From contig VXAA01000158.1 of the NCBI GenBank assembly GCA_013399115.1, forward strand, positions 412,369 to 476,368: a stretch of 64,000 bases of DNA, given 5' to 3'. Positions 35,301-48,356 of this stretch are shown here, piece after piece (position 1 is the first letter of the stretch; each line of letters starts with the position of its first letter). This stretch comes from Anseranas semipalmata (Eukaryota > Chordata > Aves > Anseriformes > Anseranatidae). A model generated the notes under the pieces. The model saw only the letters and a list, made by a program, of their open reading frames with translations. It searched no databases and was not told the origin of the DNA. The translations under genes were made by a program, and so were the position numbers.

Positions 35301-36484
35301 CAACACAGGTGTTGCACACTTTCTCAAATATCTGACCAATTTGCGAGAAGAGAGCAGTGTAAAATGTTTATCTCTTAAGGCAGGCACACGCAGAGCAGCT
35401 ATGCTGACACAGCACAGGGGGAACACACAGCCTTAGACCTTACTTAGGAATGCTCACGTGCTGTGTAAGTGGTGCGATAATTAAATTGTTAGTCACATTG
35501 ACAAGTGGGTGGCAGAGGCTGGAAACGTCTGATGCAGTTTGCTACAGGCAATTACAGATTTACCAGTGATGCATCTGTCACACACAAAGATGGGCTCAGA
35601 CCCAAGTATCTGTAACGGCTCAAATTTAGCCCCTTTCCCAGAAGTAAAATGGAACGAACAGAGCAGCTCTGCATCCACAGCATAGCTCAGACCCACCTCC
35701 AACCTACCGCATGAAAACAGCTGTACAATTTCACATACTCAAGTATTCATCCATGCAAGAACTTGTAGACGCTAATCCTTATCCAAAGATCTGGGAATTT
35801 CCACTCTTCAAATTCTCCCTGATAACACTACCTAGTTATGTAGCACTCGCATGGCCTCAGCTCTACTGTGTGACATCTCACTTGGCCACTGCTTGACAAA
35901 AGGATCACAGGCTCAGCAGGAGAGATCTGACAGCAGAAGTAGGTAAATACCTAATCACTCCCTTCACTAAGCATGTCACTCACATAGGACTGACTCATCT
36001 TTGTGACAACATGTATTTTCCTCCAAAGCACAAAACTGAAAGCAATTCGATTTGTCTTAATGAACTAATTTTTCCCTGGGAACTGACAGTGAAAAACTGA
36101 ATGTTGTGCTCTATAGCACCAGCCCTATTTCACTATTAGCCAAGCACAAAACAAACTGGTAGTCTCAAGACCCCTCCACATAGAGAGGGAGATGATTAGG
36201 AAGAGTGGAGGGGAAAAAAAAAGGAAACAAGCGTTAACTGCTAGTAGAGACATCTTTTGGAATGACCAGCATTTGCTCTGTCAAGCCCCCTGCTCAGAGA
36301 AGCCCATACACCTGACACCTGTCCAGAGGCTGTGGCTCAAATTCTTTAGAAATGCACTTTCACAGGAGAAACCCAAAGCTTGCTGGAGGTCTGTGCTCCT
36401 CCTGTGACAGGTCAGCTCGTAGGAAACAGCAGTCAGCTGGAATGTGCGCAAAGAGGACAAGACTCACGCAGACAACTAAGGTGG
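32350..36484. other. Intergenic spacer between NEK9 promoter and TMED10 3' end
   Basis: AT-rich sequence of about 4 kb. I recognise no gene, RNA or transposon. Short open frames (for example near 34542-34829) have no family features. TGAGTCA/TGACTCA AP-1-type heptamers occur near 35238 and 35992, which is not more than chance would give. Confidence 0.6.
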
Positions 36485-36505
36485 GTTGTTTTTCCCCAAA
36501 GAAAT

Positions 36506-36511
36506 TTTATT
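36506..36511 (-). terminator. TMED10: Distal poly(A) signal of TMED10 (AATAAA on minus strand)
   Basis: Plus-strand TTTATT about 2.1 kb after the TMED10 stop codon. A G/T-rich plus-strand stretch precedes it. Confidence 0.45.
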
Positions 36512-38384
36512 TGAGAAAATTGACAAAATCCCCCAACCACTCATTACAGGTAAATCTGTATTAGTCCCCCACATCTGTTCCCCAGTAACCACACCAGTAC
36601 AGTGAGGATGAATGCGCAACACTAGAACGATGATACTGTAACAGTCACCAGGGGAACTTAAGGTCTCACCACCATTTTTGAGATAACAGTATCTTTGTAC
36701 TCAAATAGGGAAGGGGAGAAGGTATCACAACAGGCAAGACAGGGAAAGCCCCTTTCTTGTACTGTCTTTTCAATTCATATAAAAACAAAAGCAAAACCTT
36801 AACAGATCTACAGGCTTCAAACTGTAGGACCTAAAGCTACCTTCAAATGACTTCTGTAATTCAGTCCTGTGGCATCACCACTGTTCTGCAGTGTAACAGC
36901 TTTCAAAAATGTACAAGCATAAAGTGGATGCAAAGGGAAAGGAGTGGACTTGGATTCTTAATATGGCTTTATCAAAAAAAAGAAAAATTAAAAGCAATAA
37001 AAGCACTTGCCAGTGGAACTAACAACTCCAGGATCTTGGCAATGGCAAAAGAGTGACAAAGCACTAGTGTTTTAAGATGACAGTAGGTCATCTTTTCACC
37101 TTCTTTCCCATAGCCTCACCCTGGACAACCATTTCCCTCCTGGGAATAGATCAGATTCAGGTTAGAAATTATTAACACATGCATTTTTTCAAAATGGTAG
37201 GCTGGACCCAGGGCCATGACAACCCTTTCCCTAGCCAGAAGGGTCTAGGCACATGAGACCAGAACCCTGTGCTGACAAACCGTTTGCTCTGGAGGAATGC
37301 AGAGAAGGTGAAAGAATTTTAATCACTGCCTAAAAACTGCAGTATGTAAGTCCAGGAAGTTAACCTGCCTGTTTTTCCCCAGCCTGATTTATTCAACATA
37401 ATTCCATTTGGACGGCTGAGAAACTATGAGAGGCTGTTTGCTCTCTCTGTGGTACCGCATAGAACAACAATTCTGTTGAGGGCACAGTTCAGACCCCCCT
37501 CAGATGTAGCATTAGCCTACTCCTACCCTGTACTGCTTTTCAAGATCACCCACATTCTTCCAACAACTCCTCTGCCAACCTGCAAAGCACCCCTTACATC
37601 CTCAGACCTCAAAGCAGGGTACAGGCCTTCATGTTTCACATTAACAGCAGCCCACTTGCTTTGAGGTCTCAGAAAATGAGATTCAGTCAGCTGCCTGCTG
37701 AATAAACGTTACACTATTAGCTGGGAAAAGTCTCCTGCTCAATTTAAGATCAAGTTTCCTAGCATAACCTGCTCCTATTTGCTCTGTGACTGTATCTGAC
37801 TGAGGCCTCCTCTCTGCACAAAAGGTCGCCACCGACTGTGGCTTTCAGGAGAACTGCTGCATCATTTCAGAACAAGAGAGGCAAATCCAAGACAAGCGCA
37901 TGGAGTAAGGATGGGACCAAGGCTGGACAGCCTATTTGAGCAAAGCAGGCTTCTCCTTTCCATGCTCAAACACATCACAAAGCCCTCCTTCCAAGGCTCC
38001 CCTTCCTCCAGGCTGAACCATCATATGCTCAAGTGCCTTGACCCATCAGCACAAAGACTCCAGCTCCCACAGGGAGAAACACCAAGGTCCACGACAGGGA
38101 CCAAACCTTGGACCTCCTTCTATCCTCAGGCCCTGCTGGAACGATGAATCCTATTGCTTTGCACTCACCTTCATTTGCATGAGGTTTAGATCCCAGCTGG
38201 TCAGAACAGGGAATCCCCCACTCTGCCCCGGTGCTAGCTGCATGGCACCTAATGAGCTCAGCGGGATCAAGTGGCTCAGAGTAACACTACAGTCACAGAC
38301 AGATGGGAGACATCATCAAGCCAAGATTATAAAAGGAGAACAGACAGCGCAAAAGCTCGCTGCAGCTGTCATGGAAACATCATT

Positions 38385-38390
38385 TTTATT
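38385..38390 (-). terminator. TMED10: Proximal poly(A) signal of TMED10 (AATAAA on minus strand)
   Basis: Plus-strand TTTATT 241 bases beyond the stop codon; canonical hexamer, so a short transcript form is plausible. Confidence 0.5.
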
Positions 38391-38630
38391 TAATCGCTAC
38401 CCCAGGAATCCCCAAACCCATCACGAGCTGCCCCACCCTCAACATCCAACAGAATTTCTGAAGTCCCCAGGTGCCTCCAATGTTTATGCTCCCCTCCCCC
38501 TGTAGGGTCCAAGTTCCTGCAGAAATCTCCAGTCAGTGGGTATCATCTGTGAGATGGCTCCGGGGGGCCACAGCTAGGTCCCAGCGGTGTCCAGCTGGGT
38601 CTGAGAGGAGGGGGAGGAGGACTTGTTCCT

Positions 38631-38752
38631 TTACTCAATCAGTTTCTTGGCCTTGAAGAAGCGACGCAGGTAGAAAACCTGCCAGGTGGCCAGTCCGATG
38701 AGACAGCACATGGAGAAAATGCTGAAGTACAGAACCCGGGTGTTTGTCGATT
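38631..38752 (-). CDS. TMED10: TMED10 exon 5 (transmembrane segment and tail)
   Basis: 122 bp with the TAA stop, encoding the transmembrane helix and [11 protein letters not shown]. Confidence 0.98.
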
Positions 38753-41700
38753 CTGAAACAGACAACAAAGCACTGCATAGTAGTCTGACATCACAGCATG
38801 CCTTAAGGAAAGAGGGCAAGGTTCCCAGGATTTTCTCTCCCCACCCCTGAGAAACATCAAAGGCAAGATATCAAACAACATGAAGGCAAGGGCAGCCAAG
38901 CACCAGCAGTACTTGAGAATAAATACAGAGGGAACAAAGAGAGGAGCAACGAAAGGGAACAAGGTGAAACTTTGGTTAATGGGCAACATTAAATAGTACA
39001 GAATAATCCACATTAGCAATGCAGACAGAAAGAAATGGTTTCTAGAAATGGGAAACAAGACAGGGTGACTGCTTCAGAATAAGAGAAATATCAGAGGGTT
39101 TTCCCTTACTAGGAACAGAACAGGCAGAGACCGCTGTAATTGCTTGTTCTCCAAGTGCTGCCCTAATAAAACATTCAGCAGAAGTAAGGGTCCTAGAGCT
39201 CCAGCCCTCTGAAGGAGTACACAGTCTCTTACCGTTTGTGTCCCTCATCTCTTCTTCTCGCTTCTTCATATAGGCAAAGTCGTTAACAATGGACTCTGAA
39301 AGATCTTCCAGGCGCCTCAATTCTACTTCCAGAGGCTTCAACTTCTCCACTTTAGCAATCTACAAAACAGGAGAGTCAGGCAGTCACTGAGCCAAAAACA
39401 AAAGCTCCCACATGGGCTTTTACTGACAGTTTGAACCACTCCTTCTCACATACTGCAGATCTGGGGCATCCTTCCCCCTAGGGAAACACCTCTACGAGCC
39501 AAAAACTACCACAGCATAAAACACTATCGCTTCTCCCACCTGTTCGCTGAAACACACTTAGGTCTAGCCCTCCTACTCAATGGAGGAGCACAGTATGCAC
39601 ACAAGCACATTTCTTCCTTATTCGGCCTAATGTTAGCTTACTCACAGTTGGCTTCTGATGAGTGGGTAGAAGAGCTTGCCACGTGGCTAAACCTTCAGCG
39701 AATAGAAGTCACAGACCAAGATACAGGTGATTGTAACTTACGTACGTGTGTAATATTGTTATATATGCACACTGGATATTAGCACTGAGACTCACTTGGC
39801 TAAATGTTGCCACGTGTCCCATAAAGTCAGGGCAGTCTGACTCCTGACAGCAGTGGTTCGATGACATTAAACCGACAACCTCAAGGCCAGCACATGCTCT
39901 TGGCAGGACTACGAAGCTACAAAATGCTCCATCTGCCTCAAGCCACCAGATGACGCTGTTGGAATACTTATGGGATGGGCTCCATTTGAGACAGTTAAAA
40001 AGAAAGACGAAAATACGCTTCCCTCATAAAAGCTGGTTTTATAAGACATCATTTTTTGTGCAGATCGTGCAATCTGCAAGTCATAGACCTGTATCTAAAA
40101 GAAAAATCTACAGGAAATTCAATTAGAAAGCACAGTCCGTAACAGCAACCGTTTGAAGTTGAGTGTATAAGCACATGTCCTTGCCCTGATCCTGACCGTA
40201 ATCTGACTAAACATTATGTAAGGTCTGTGACACAAGGACATTGCTAACTGCAATTCCTGCCACGGATACAACATCGGTTTTGGCTAATTCTGGTTCTTGC
40301 ACAGAAGTTGCCACTACTATGAATGACAGACAGGTCCCCACCAGGAAGGCAGGACTCCACATCCTGACGTAATGCAACGCAAGAAAGACGGGCTACAGAA
40401 AACCCACAGAGCACTTTCCGCTCAGGCTGGCTGTGGAGTGCCGGTCCCAGCGCGGTGAGTCAGAAATGAGAACCAGGACGGCATTCCTCAGCCCCAGGCA
40501 GCGGCAGGCAGGCAATAGATGGCGCTCAGGGAGCAGGCATCCCGAAACCCTGTCTCCTGGGCTTCGGAGCCGATCTGAAGAGACGCTCACAACCAGGACA
40601 CTGCTAGCTCATCAGCCATTTCACTGAAGGGTCTTCGCGTGACACGGGCGTCTTGGTAAGCAGCACGCCCTCAAGCAGTCATCCGAGCATTTTTATGCTG
40701 AGGTGAGCTGCATATTGGATCTGCCAGCACAGCAGTGTCAATTTGGAGCACACGTGCGAGGAGGGCGTAGGAAATGTGAGCTTAAAACCCTCCCGCTTTC
40801 TAGTCAAGAGGCTGCGCTGACAAAACTCTGGCCAGGATGCAAATCTGCCAGCAGACCTTTGCTAAAAGGAAACTAGCACCAGCATAAGTATGCCTGCGGC
40901 CTGGACTCCGCTGACACAGCTACAGCAGCTGGTCTGCAGCAGGCACGAGGCCTCAGGCATCTCTGCTGACAAAACAACCCTGAGCTGACTGGCTCCATTA
41001 TCTTCCCGGAGGGCACTTTTCCATATTTACAGAAGGCTAGAAAGGCTTCCCTGGGAAAAACTCAGGCTTGCCTGCTCCATCCTGCATCCCTTCAGCTGCT
41101 CTTAGTAGGTGTAGCTAGAAAAACGATAGCCAATTTCAGTCCTGCATGTACTCTCAGACGCACATCCTGGAACCTCTCTCCACCCTAGTGAAGCCAATGT
41201 GCCCAGCTGCTCCAAGAGTTTGTAAAAAGCCCACCGAGCCTCCATGGTGGTGGAACACCATGATCCTGGAAGGCACAAGAACATCTGGAACAACAGAACC
41301 ACTGAGACAACAACTCCACTGAGCTTCTCAGGGACCACTTAAAGGTGCATGAAAGCCTAACTAGCACAGAGAGAGACTATACCCAAGAATTGGCAAGGAG
41401 TTGCTGATCTAGAAAGGAACCTAGATCTCCAAGCCTTCTTGGTGTCCTCTGAAAAGTTCCTTTAACTTTTCCTTACCCTCATTTCTACTTACTGAATGGA
41501 GAAAGTTATGTTTTCCTACCCCAGAGAACTAAAGTCTGGCACTGCCATGCAGCAGGTCAGTAAGATTTTCTAACCTGGATCACTCTCCCAGTTGCTTTGC
41601 TCCAAGACTGCCTGCATCTATGAAAGCTTATGAAGCCGGACTTGGACATCATCCCTCCTCTCACTGTGTATGTCCATACACAAGCAGGACAGCATCACTG

Positions 41701-44700
41701 ACCCTAATTCAACTCTTCTTGTAACAGTTCAACAAGAAGAACAGGGGGGAGGACAGGTCACTGATGGCTTAGAGGACATTAACATCACAAGCAAAAGGCT
41801 CAAAAAGGCAGCAATTTCAGGAGAAAAATCTGGGCAGCAGCCTCCCCCCTGAGGCCTTACAACAACCTGTCAAGTCAAAAAGCATGAATACTACAGTGAC
41901 ATGGAGCAGAGGACGAAAAAAAGAAAACACATTGCAGAACAGTGTGACTAAACATCAGTAGCAGCTATACATACACTAGATGAGTTTGAGTCCTTTGCAG
42001 ACACGCTGCTCAATGAGACATGACACAGTCTGTCACTCAGAGGTCCCCACAAGTCAAGGGTACTTGCTAGCAATGTCAGGACCTGGAATCAGGCAGGACC
42101 GCAAGTCTAAATTCTTCTTTTCCCATGTTTGTCCCTGGACCTTTTCCATTGGTATAACTAACACTGGAGACAAGAGTAACACATACTTGTTTTTATTCCA
42201 AGACAGGTGTATCAGTACAACCAGTGAGTTGTGCTGAGTTGCTCCAGAGAAAACCTTTCTGCACAGGAACTGCTTCTAGGTAGCACTACAGTAATGTAAC
42301 TCAAGAGTATGCTGCAGGGTTGATTTAAAGAGATTCTGTAAATGCAGTCACCAAAATCCTCCCAGTTGCACTCTCAAGGGTCACCATGTTGTAATCCTTC
42401 AACAGCTGGTTTAGCCAGACAGCTGGCCCAATGATTGCTTTGCTCTTCTCTGACCCCAAGCAGTTTTTTACTGTTCGTGTAGGATGCGCTCCAGACTGAC
42501 TTAAGCCATGCAGGAACAGCTAGCCCAAAGTTCAAAAGGATATAAAAACTCCAGCATGCCCATCTGAGAAATTCATGAGCTTTCTAACTGCCACCATACA
42601 CAGCCTCCTGTTACCCACTCTCCTCCCTAAGGCATCTCCCGTGCTGTTATAAGCAGTGGGCATAGCAATCATTTACAGAAACCTTTCTTCTCTAACAACT
42701 CTTGGGTCCTGCTGGGGGCTGATCGACCCCAAATTCTAGCAAGCCATAAGCACAGCAACAGCCATCAAAATTCAGCATCCAAACCCACCAGAGACTGTCC
42801 CAGCCACAAAGCAACTGCTATTCCACACAGCTGCTCTCGCGTCTAAGAAAGTTGTGTCCTCCTGAGATGGAAACGTTTAGGTTTCTACGCATGTTCCCAA
42901 TGTCACACCTTCAAGCCCATTTCACACCAACTACTATTCTGCCAAATACCTTCATACCGATATACGGCCAGTTCTTAGAAATGCACAAGCACCGTTTCAG
43001 GGCTGTCAAGCCAATACATCTTACAGTGAGGAAGGCAGCAACAATAACAACACAACTTGACCTTTAGGAGGATCTGATATTAACCTAAAATGCCCTCCAC
43101 TGCTGGGGCAGAGGAAACTGCACATCTCAATATCTTGTTGCCTGTAATACCTATGCCCAGAAGCTGGGTCACGCTGTCCTGGCAAAAATAAAAGTCACAC
43201 ATTAGGCTCCAGTTCCCAGAGCACAGAATTAATTTTAGTTGATGTTTATCTTTTTTTCCCCTCCCCTAGCAGACAAAGCTTCGCTGGAACTGTAGGCTGC
43301 AGACAGGCTTTCATCACCGCTGGGAAAACAGCTTCCCATCATGAGCCCCAGATCTACAAATAGCATCACGTGAGTGCTGGGAAAGGGGAGTCTAAAGTGC
43401 AGGCAGCCAGGGGACATACCTCCTCGTAGTTCTTTGCTTCAACGCCATGCTTCATATCCAGAATCACGAGCTGGTCCGGCATCCTCCCTGTTCCTGGAAG
43501 CATAATGAAAGGATTCATTGTGCGAAGCATTCAGCCTGCCAGGAAATCACCAGCTCTCTCCAGCGCCGAGGAAGGACTCACAACATCCCTCCCCTCCATG
43601 TCTGCAGCTAACTGCGGAGGCAGCACAGTCCAACCTAAAAATACAGAGACTTCAGAATAAATCCTGGCTGAAGGAGAGCCTCCCAAAGATAATGGGAACA
43701 AGCTGTAACTAAAAGCGCTAAGTGTGTGTAGGATGCAAATCACTGTAAGAACTGCAGAGGATTAGAAGATGAATACCAGCTGCTATGAGACAGCCTGGCT
43801 GAAGGCAAGTCACCAGGGGGACAAATATTCAGCTGGGAAGCCCATGTTCCTGGTAGCAGGAAGAACACTGACAGCTATCAAGGATACTGGGGTTGTAAAT
43901 TACTTTATATTTAGAAGAGAAGAAGGAAAGCTGCTTTAATTGAGGAAGGTGGCATATGGAGACTAGTGACCCTCGCACGCTGCAGTAGCTGCAGAAATGA
44001 AGGCAATATCTTTACCGAAGAATCTTTTCAGGGAAAGAACTGACCAGAAGCACTGGGCTGAGACCCACATTGCTAATGCAAACCCCAAGATGTCAGGAGG
44101 CTTCTGAAGTTGGGAAAACGCCCTGCCACTTCAGAGAACTGCCATCTGTAGCCACATAAACAGTGAGTAGGATAAGGTTGCAGTCAACGGCATAACAGGT
44201 ATCTTTTAAGGCTGTGGCCCCTTGCTAGGGAAGCCCACAGCTAGTAGCTTTTTTTTTTTTTTAAACTGCTACAAACTCTCATATCTGCGAATATTCACAA
44301 GAGGGGAAAAAAAAGAAAAAAGTCTATGCATTTAAGACACTCTAAAGAATGTAGCACATCAGCTGACCTGAGTATCATATTCCACTATACCACCCACCAA
44401 GGAAATGTCTGTACATAACACATTCCCAAATCCCAGCACTTTGGGGTATACAGTTATCCTCAGCTAGCTGCCAGCAAAGCACAAGGGCCTGAATTCACTT
44501 ACACCGTGAACTTCAGAGTCTTTATCCAGGAGCACGTCCAATACTTACACTTTGCCTTAGGTAGCTGCCAGGTGGACATTCCCTCAGTCCACAAGCAAAT
44601 TCAATATACAGGTTACACAGGGTCACTCCAGTCAGAGCTGGCAACATATTCCAGATCTTCAGTACAACATCCCCGATTTTTCCCTCTACCCACTAAACAG

Positions 44701-47700
44701 CTCTTCCAACACCAGGGTGGAATCACCTCTACCTTCTACTGCTATCAGAGCATGGAACAATCTACTAGCAACATGATCCATATCAACTACAAACTGTTCC
44801 TTTAATTTCCTGAGGGATACTGCAGCTCAAAATTCTAATTCAGCCATGTAAGAGCCTAATGGATAAATTAGAATTAGGATGGATTTTTTCCGTTTTCTTA
44901 TAGAAGACCAGTTACTGTAAAAATAAACTTAAAGCCTAGCACTTTTCTTTAACAGACATGTTGTATAGAACCATCCGGTGCTCCTTTCTCCAACCACAAA
45001 TTTTGACCACTTATGCCATGTATCAGCACGCCTGGAGCTTGGCAGGTAGGGTGGCCAACAGTAGCTGCAGAAGAAAATGCAAAGCACACAGTTCAGTGAG
45101 AGGTTTTTTATGCTGTTTAAATTACAGCAACTTGGGTGGACAGCTGGAGCTTCCAGGAAGAGATGAGAGAGATGAAAAGGACAGTGAACAGGAGAATAGA
45201 ACTGGAAGGATTCATTTGTCAGGCTGGAAGGGAGAGCTGCCAAAAGGCAGTAAGAAAGCAGAAAAATGAGAGCTGCTGGGTGCAAGGGGATGGAAAGCAG
45301 ACATTCTGCAAGAGGTTACCATTGTCAGAGACTGTCCTGGAAAAACTCAAGCTGCTCTTCTAGAAGTTTACTGGGCATGAGGAAAAGCTTCCTCTAAGCT
45401 CATCAGATCCTCAGCAACTCCCTGCTCCTCCTGCAGCTGGAGCTCACCAGAGCAGAGCAGATCAACAGCAAAGCAAAGCAAAAAAAAAAAAAAATCACAG
45501 AGATATCCCCCACCCCCAGGAGGTCAGGGTCTTCCAGAGATCATCTCATACAAGCACAGAGCTGTTCCTGGGTGACTAAAAGAGCTCCTAATTTACAGAA
45601 AAACAAGATGGTTGAACTGGATGTCAATTTTTTTTCCACAGAGGAATGCCAGAAAAAAATAAGACATTAAACCCAAAGTTGGGAAACGAAGGGTTACAGA
45701 AGGAGCAAAGGGGTAAAGATGGAGAGGGAAGAGGGACTCCTTATCGGGGAGTATAGTAATAGGACAAAGGGTAATGGCTTTAAACTAAAAGAGGGTAGGT
45801 TTAGATTAGACATTAGGAAGAAATTCTTTACTCGGAGGGGGGTGAGGCACTGGAACAGGCTGCCTAGAGAAGCTGTGGATGCCCCATCCCTGGAGGTGTT
45901 CAAGGCCAGGCTGGATGGGGCTTTGGGCAACCTGGTCTAGTGGGAGGTGTCCCTGCCCATGGCAGGGGGGTTGGAGCTAGATGGTCTTAAAGGTCCCTTC
46001 CAACCCAAAGCATTCTGTGTTCCATGATTAGGACACATGAAGAGCCCTACAAAGGAGCACACAGGTCATGCTGTTCTTCTCAGAAACTGGCATATGATGC
46101 TGGAGTAGGTGTACTTGGGAATAGAGCGCTGGTCAGTAAGACAGGATCCTTCCACCTTGGAAGAGAGGAAAAAAGCCCATCGTACAAACATGCACAGCTT
46201 CAAGAAGTGCCCTAAGAACTCCTTCACTCTCATAAAGTGGACCTTCTACACAGCATCTCCTTCTCATTTCCTCTTCCCCATTTCTGCGGTTAAGGATTGA
46301 GAAATCCCAGTTGCTTAGATCTCTCAGGGCCCAACGGCTCTGGGCTTCCTCTACCAACAGTTCTCCTCTTCCAGTACTCCAACATCCTAGTGCTGCAGCC
46401 AAGGAGAAGTCCTGACCACCTACTTGAGGAAACCATGAAAAAGAAAAAGAGAAACATGGGGAGAAAAGAGAGCTCGGTCAGTTGCCCCATTCCCTTGCTT
46501 GCATTACAGAGGAAACAAGGCACTTCCTTGTGACATGGTTACTTCTTCCACAGTACCTTAATCAAGTCCTGCAGGTGATTAGGCCTCACAGTGCCACCTC
46601 CCCTACTTCAACATGTCCTTGATACCCAGCACAGGCATGGGAAATCTGGAGATACCCATCATGCAGAATACATCGTTAGCAAGGATTATGGGGCCCCTGG
46701 GTCAAAAAAGAAACTGGCAGCTTGAAGGGCCCTAAAGGGAAAGCCTCTGGAATCCAGCTGCTCAACCGGACAGCACTAGATTTTGGCACCTCGGTCCAGC
46801 ACTAGTCACCAAGTAGAAGCTGCACTCAGAAGTATTTTATCTTCATCAGTACCAAAAGCTTTAACACAAACTTGCAACAAGACAAGGGAGCCAAGGAACA
46901 AACATTTGATGCAATCAGAAAAGCTCAGTCTAGGCAAGAAACCTCTGGTCATGAGCACAAACAAGAGTCTAGACACAACTAAAGAAAGAAGCCTTTCCAC
47001 TTCAGTGTGTGATCACGTGGAAGCTATGAAAGGACTTGTGGGACTGTCTGGAGACCTCCCAGATACCCAGGTGTTGGACAGTAAATAGCAGGAGCGACTC
47101 TCCCAGATGAGTCACTAGTGCCTGCATGTCTCGATGCGTTAAGGAGCATGTGGAAGCCCTGCCTTTGCAGTGAAATACAAGCAGAACCCTGAGCATCTGG
47201 GGTCACTGTCTTATCTGTAAAATAGGATAGAAGAGGTGTTACAAGCCAGATCCCTCCCAATGCCAACAAAGAAGATAGCTTTCTGCTTCTGGAAAGTTCT
47301 CTTCAGCTTGCAAACTATTTGCATCTTACACATGGAGCAGAACAGCAAAACAGATGCTGCCTTTCAACAGATATGGGGAATGCTGCTAGTGACTGCTCTG
47401 TGAAACACTTCGGGATCTTTTAGGATAAGACCAGCTCCAAGGAGCAGAACTCTGACAGTGACTATGAAAAGACGTGAGCACCTACAAACTTGCACATGCT
47501 CACCCACACCAAGTGAGACTGGAACCCACGTGTTGGCTGCTTTCAGCACATTTGTCCTGAAGATGAGCCCAGCCACTCAAAGCAGCACATGCGTCACGCT
47601 CACAGGAAACGAGCCTCAGTGCTCGTTAGGCAACCATCCCTGCAGCACAAATGCAAGGCTGACGTCCTGCTCATTTCCCCTTCCCTTTATTGACCACTTA

Positions 47701-48356
47701 GCAGTTGTGGGTGCAAACCAAGGCCATGTTCTTCTATTCACACTGCTAACCTAACAGGATTGCTGCCAAGTACACGTTTTGGAGAGATCGCATTCCAGCA
47801 AACGGGGAGAGATGGTCAGTAGGGAAGAAAAACAGGGTCCTGGAAATGATGGCATCCTGCTCTGTCCTGGCTTGACTGCAGGATGGGGAGAAGCATGAAA
47901 AGAGCAAGAGAGGTATGGCTTGCTCCCTGGTACCGCCATTCATTGCAACTGTGGTGACCTGTGTGGGAGGAACACACAATTCCCCTTTCTTATGCCGCTT
48001 TCAAAGAAACCTGAGCACTCCACACAACAGCCACAGAGGAATACTTAACCTCCAAATACAACACATACAGCAGATACTCTGCACCGGTGAGACTGTCCAC
48101 AAACTCCTGAAAAGCAGCCTTAAAAGTCAAATGTTCTGCAGACTACACCCAGAATCACTTCACACACACCACTAATACACACATCCACACGAACTTCATC
48201 AGAAGCTAAAGGCAGCCAATGGACCTTTCACTTACCCACAGGAAGCTTGCTCTCAAAGCAGGCCTCAAACATGTCATAGTCTTCAGTGGTGAAGGCAAAC
48301 TTGCCCTTAGTGGCATCCTCCTTGGCATACAGGATGTGTCCCGCTGAGTCAGTTAT
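38631..48356 (-). CDS. TMED10: Transmembrane emp24 domain-containing protein 10 (p24 delta / Tmp21), exons 2-5
   Basis: Four exons join in frame to 147 residues plus stop. TMED10 is a type I membrane protein of the p24 family that cycles between ER and Golgi as a cargo receptor and COPI/COPII coat adaptor. The visible part starts at [14 protein letters not shown] in the lumenal GOLD domain, continues through [19 protein letters not shown] and a coiled-coil helix ([17 protein letters not shown]), and ends in a transmembrane segment ([18 protein letters not shown]) and the tail [11 protein letters not shown]. The tail carries the FF motif (COPII and COPI contact) and the dilysine-like KK that binds COPI. 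The signal peptide and the first 75 or so residues belong to exon 1, which should lie in the N gap 51936-52550. The exon 2/3 junction adds Leu-Pro-Val relative to the mammalian sequence I recall. No disabling change is visible. Confidence 0.97.
38753..39232 (-). other. TMED10: TMED10 intron 4
   Basis: 480 bp; no recognised content. Confidence 0.85.
39233..39359 (-). CDS. TMED10: TMED10 exon 4
   Basis: 127 bp encoding [20 protein letters not shown] through [12 protein letters not shown], the lumenal coiled coil. Confidence 0.97.
39360..43419 (-). other. TMED10: TMED10 intron 3
   Basis: 4.1 kb without recognised genes or transposons. The segment around 40420-40640 is more GC-rich than its surroundings and contains a TGAGTCA heptamer near 40456, but no exon-like frame. 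Confidence 0.75.
43420..43493 (-). CDS. TMED10: TMED10 exon 3
   Basis: 74 bp encoding [20 protein letters not shown] to NYEE, the end of the GOLD domain. Confidence 0.97.
43494..48235 (-). other. TMED10: TMED10 intron 2 (hosts a CR1 copy)
   Basis: 4.7 kb. It contains a T14 run at 44249-44262, an A run near 45480-45494 and a well-preserved CR1 3' end at 45708-46029 in the opposite orientation to the gene. Confidence 0.8.
45708..46029 (+). mobile_element. CR1 LINE, 5'-truncated 3' end
   Basis: This is the 3' portion of a CR1 non-LTR retrotransposon. The + frame ends in [20 protein letters not shown] and [13 protein letters not shown], the C-terminal tail typical of CR1 ORF2. It is followed by the standard 3' UTR (GGGTTGGAGCTAGATGGTCT, AAAGGTCCCTTCCAACCC) and the terminal ATTCTGTGTTCCATGAT direct-repeat region. 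CR1 elements usually lack poly(A) tails and end in such 8-bp repeats. It cannot move by itself because most of the element is absent. The reading frame is still intact, so the copy is younger than the other two CR1 remnants here. Confidence 0.93.
48236..48356 (-). CDS. TMED10: TMED10 exon 2
   Basis: 121 bp encoding [20 protein letters not shown] through FESKLPV, ending one base into a Gly codon. Flanks are CTACAG and GTAAGT. Confidence 0.96.

Larger units (their letters stand above)
36485..38630 (-). other. TMED10: TMED10 3' UTR (long form)
   Basis: From the TAA stop at 38631-38633 to the distal AATAAA at 36506-36511, about 2.1 kb. A proximal AATAAA at 38385-38390 would give a 3' UTR of about 260 bases. 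Confidence 0.5.

Noticed and set aside
38038..38505. 155-residue + frame in the TMED10 3' UTR region
   Set aside because: Pro/Ser/Gln-rich low-quality translation with no recognisable domain, opposite the gene's strand.
44500..44830. Possible second CR1 copy in TMED10 intron 2
   Set aside because: It lacks the RRGVRHW-type tail and the terminal repeats of CR1; resemblance was only to isolated words.
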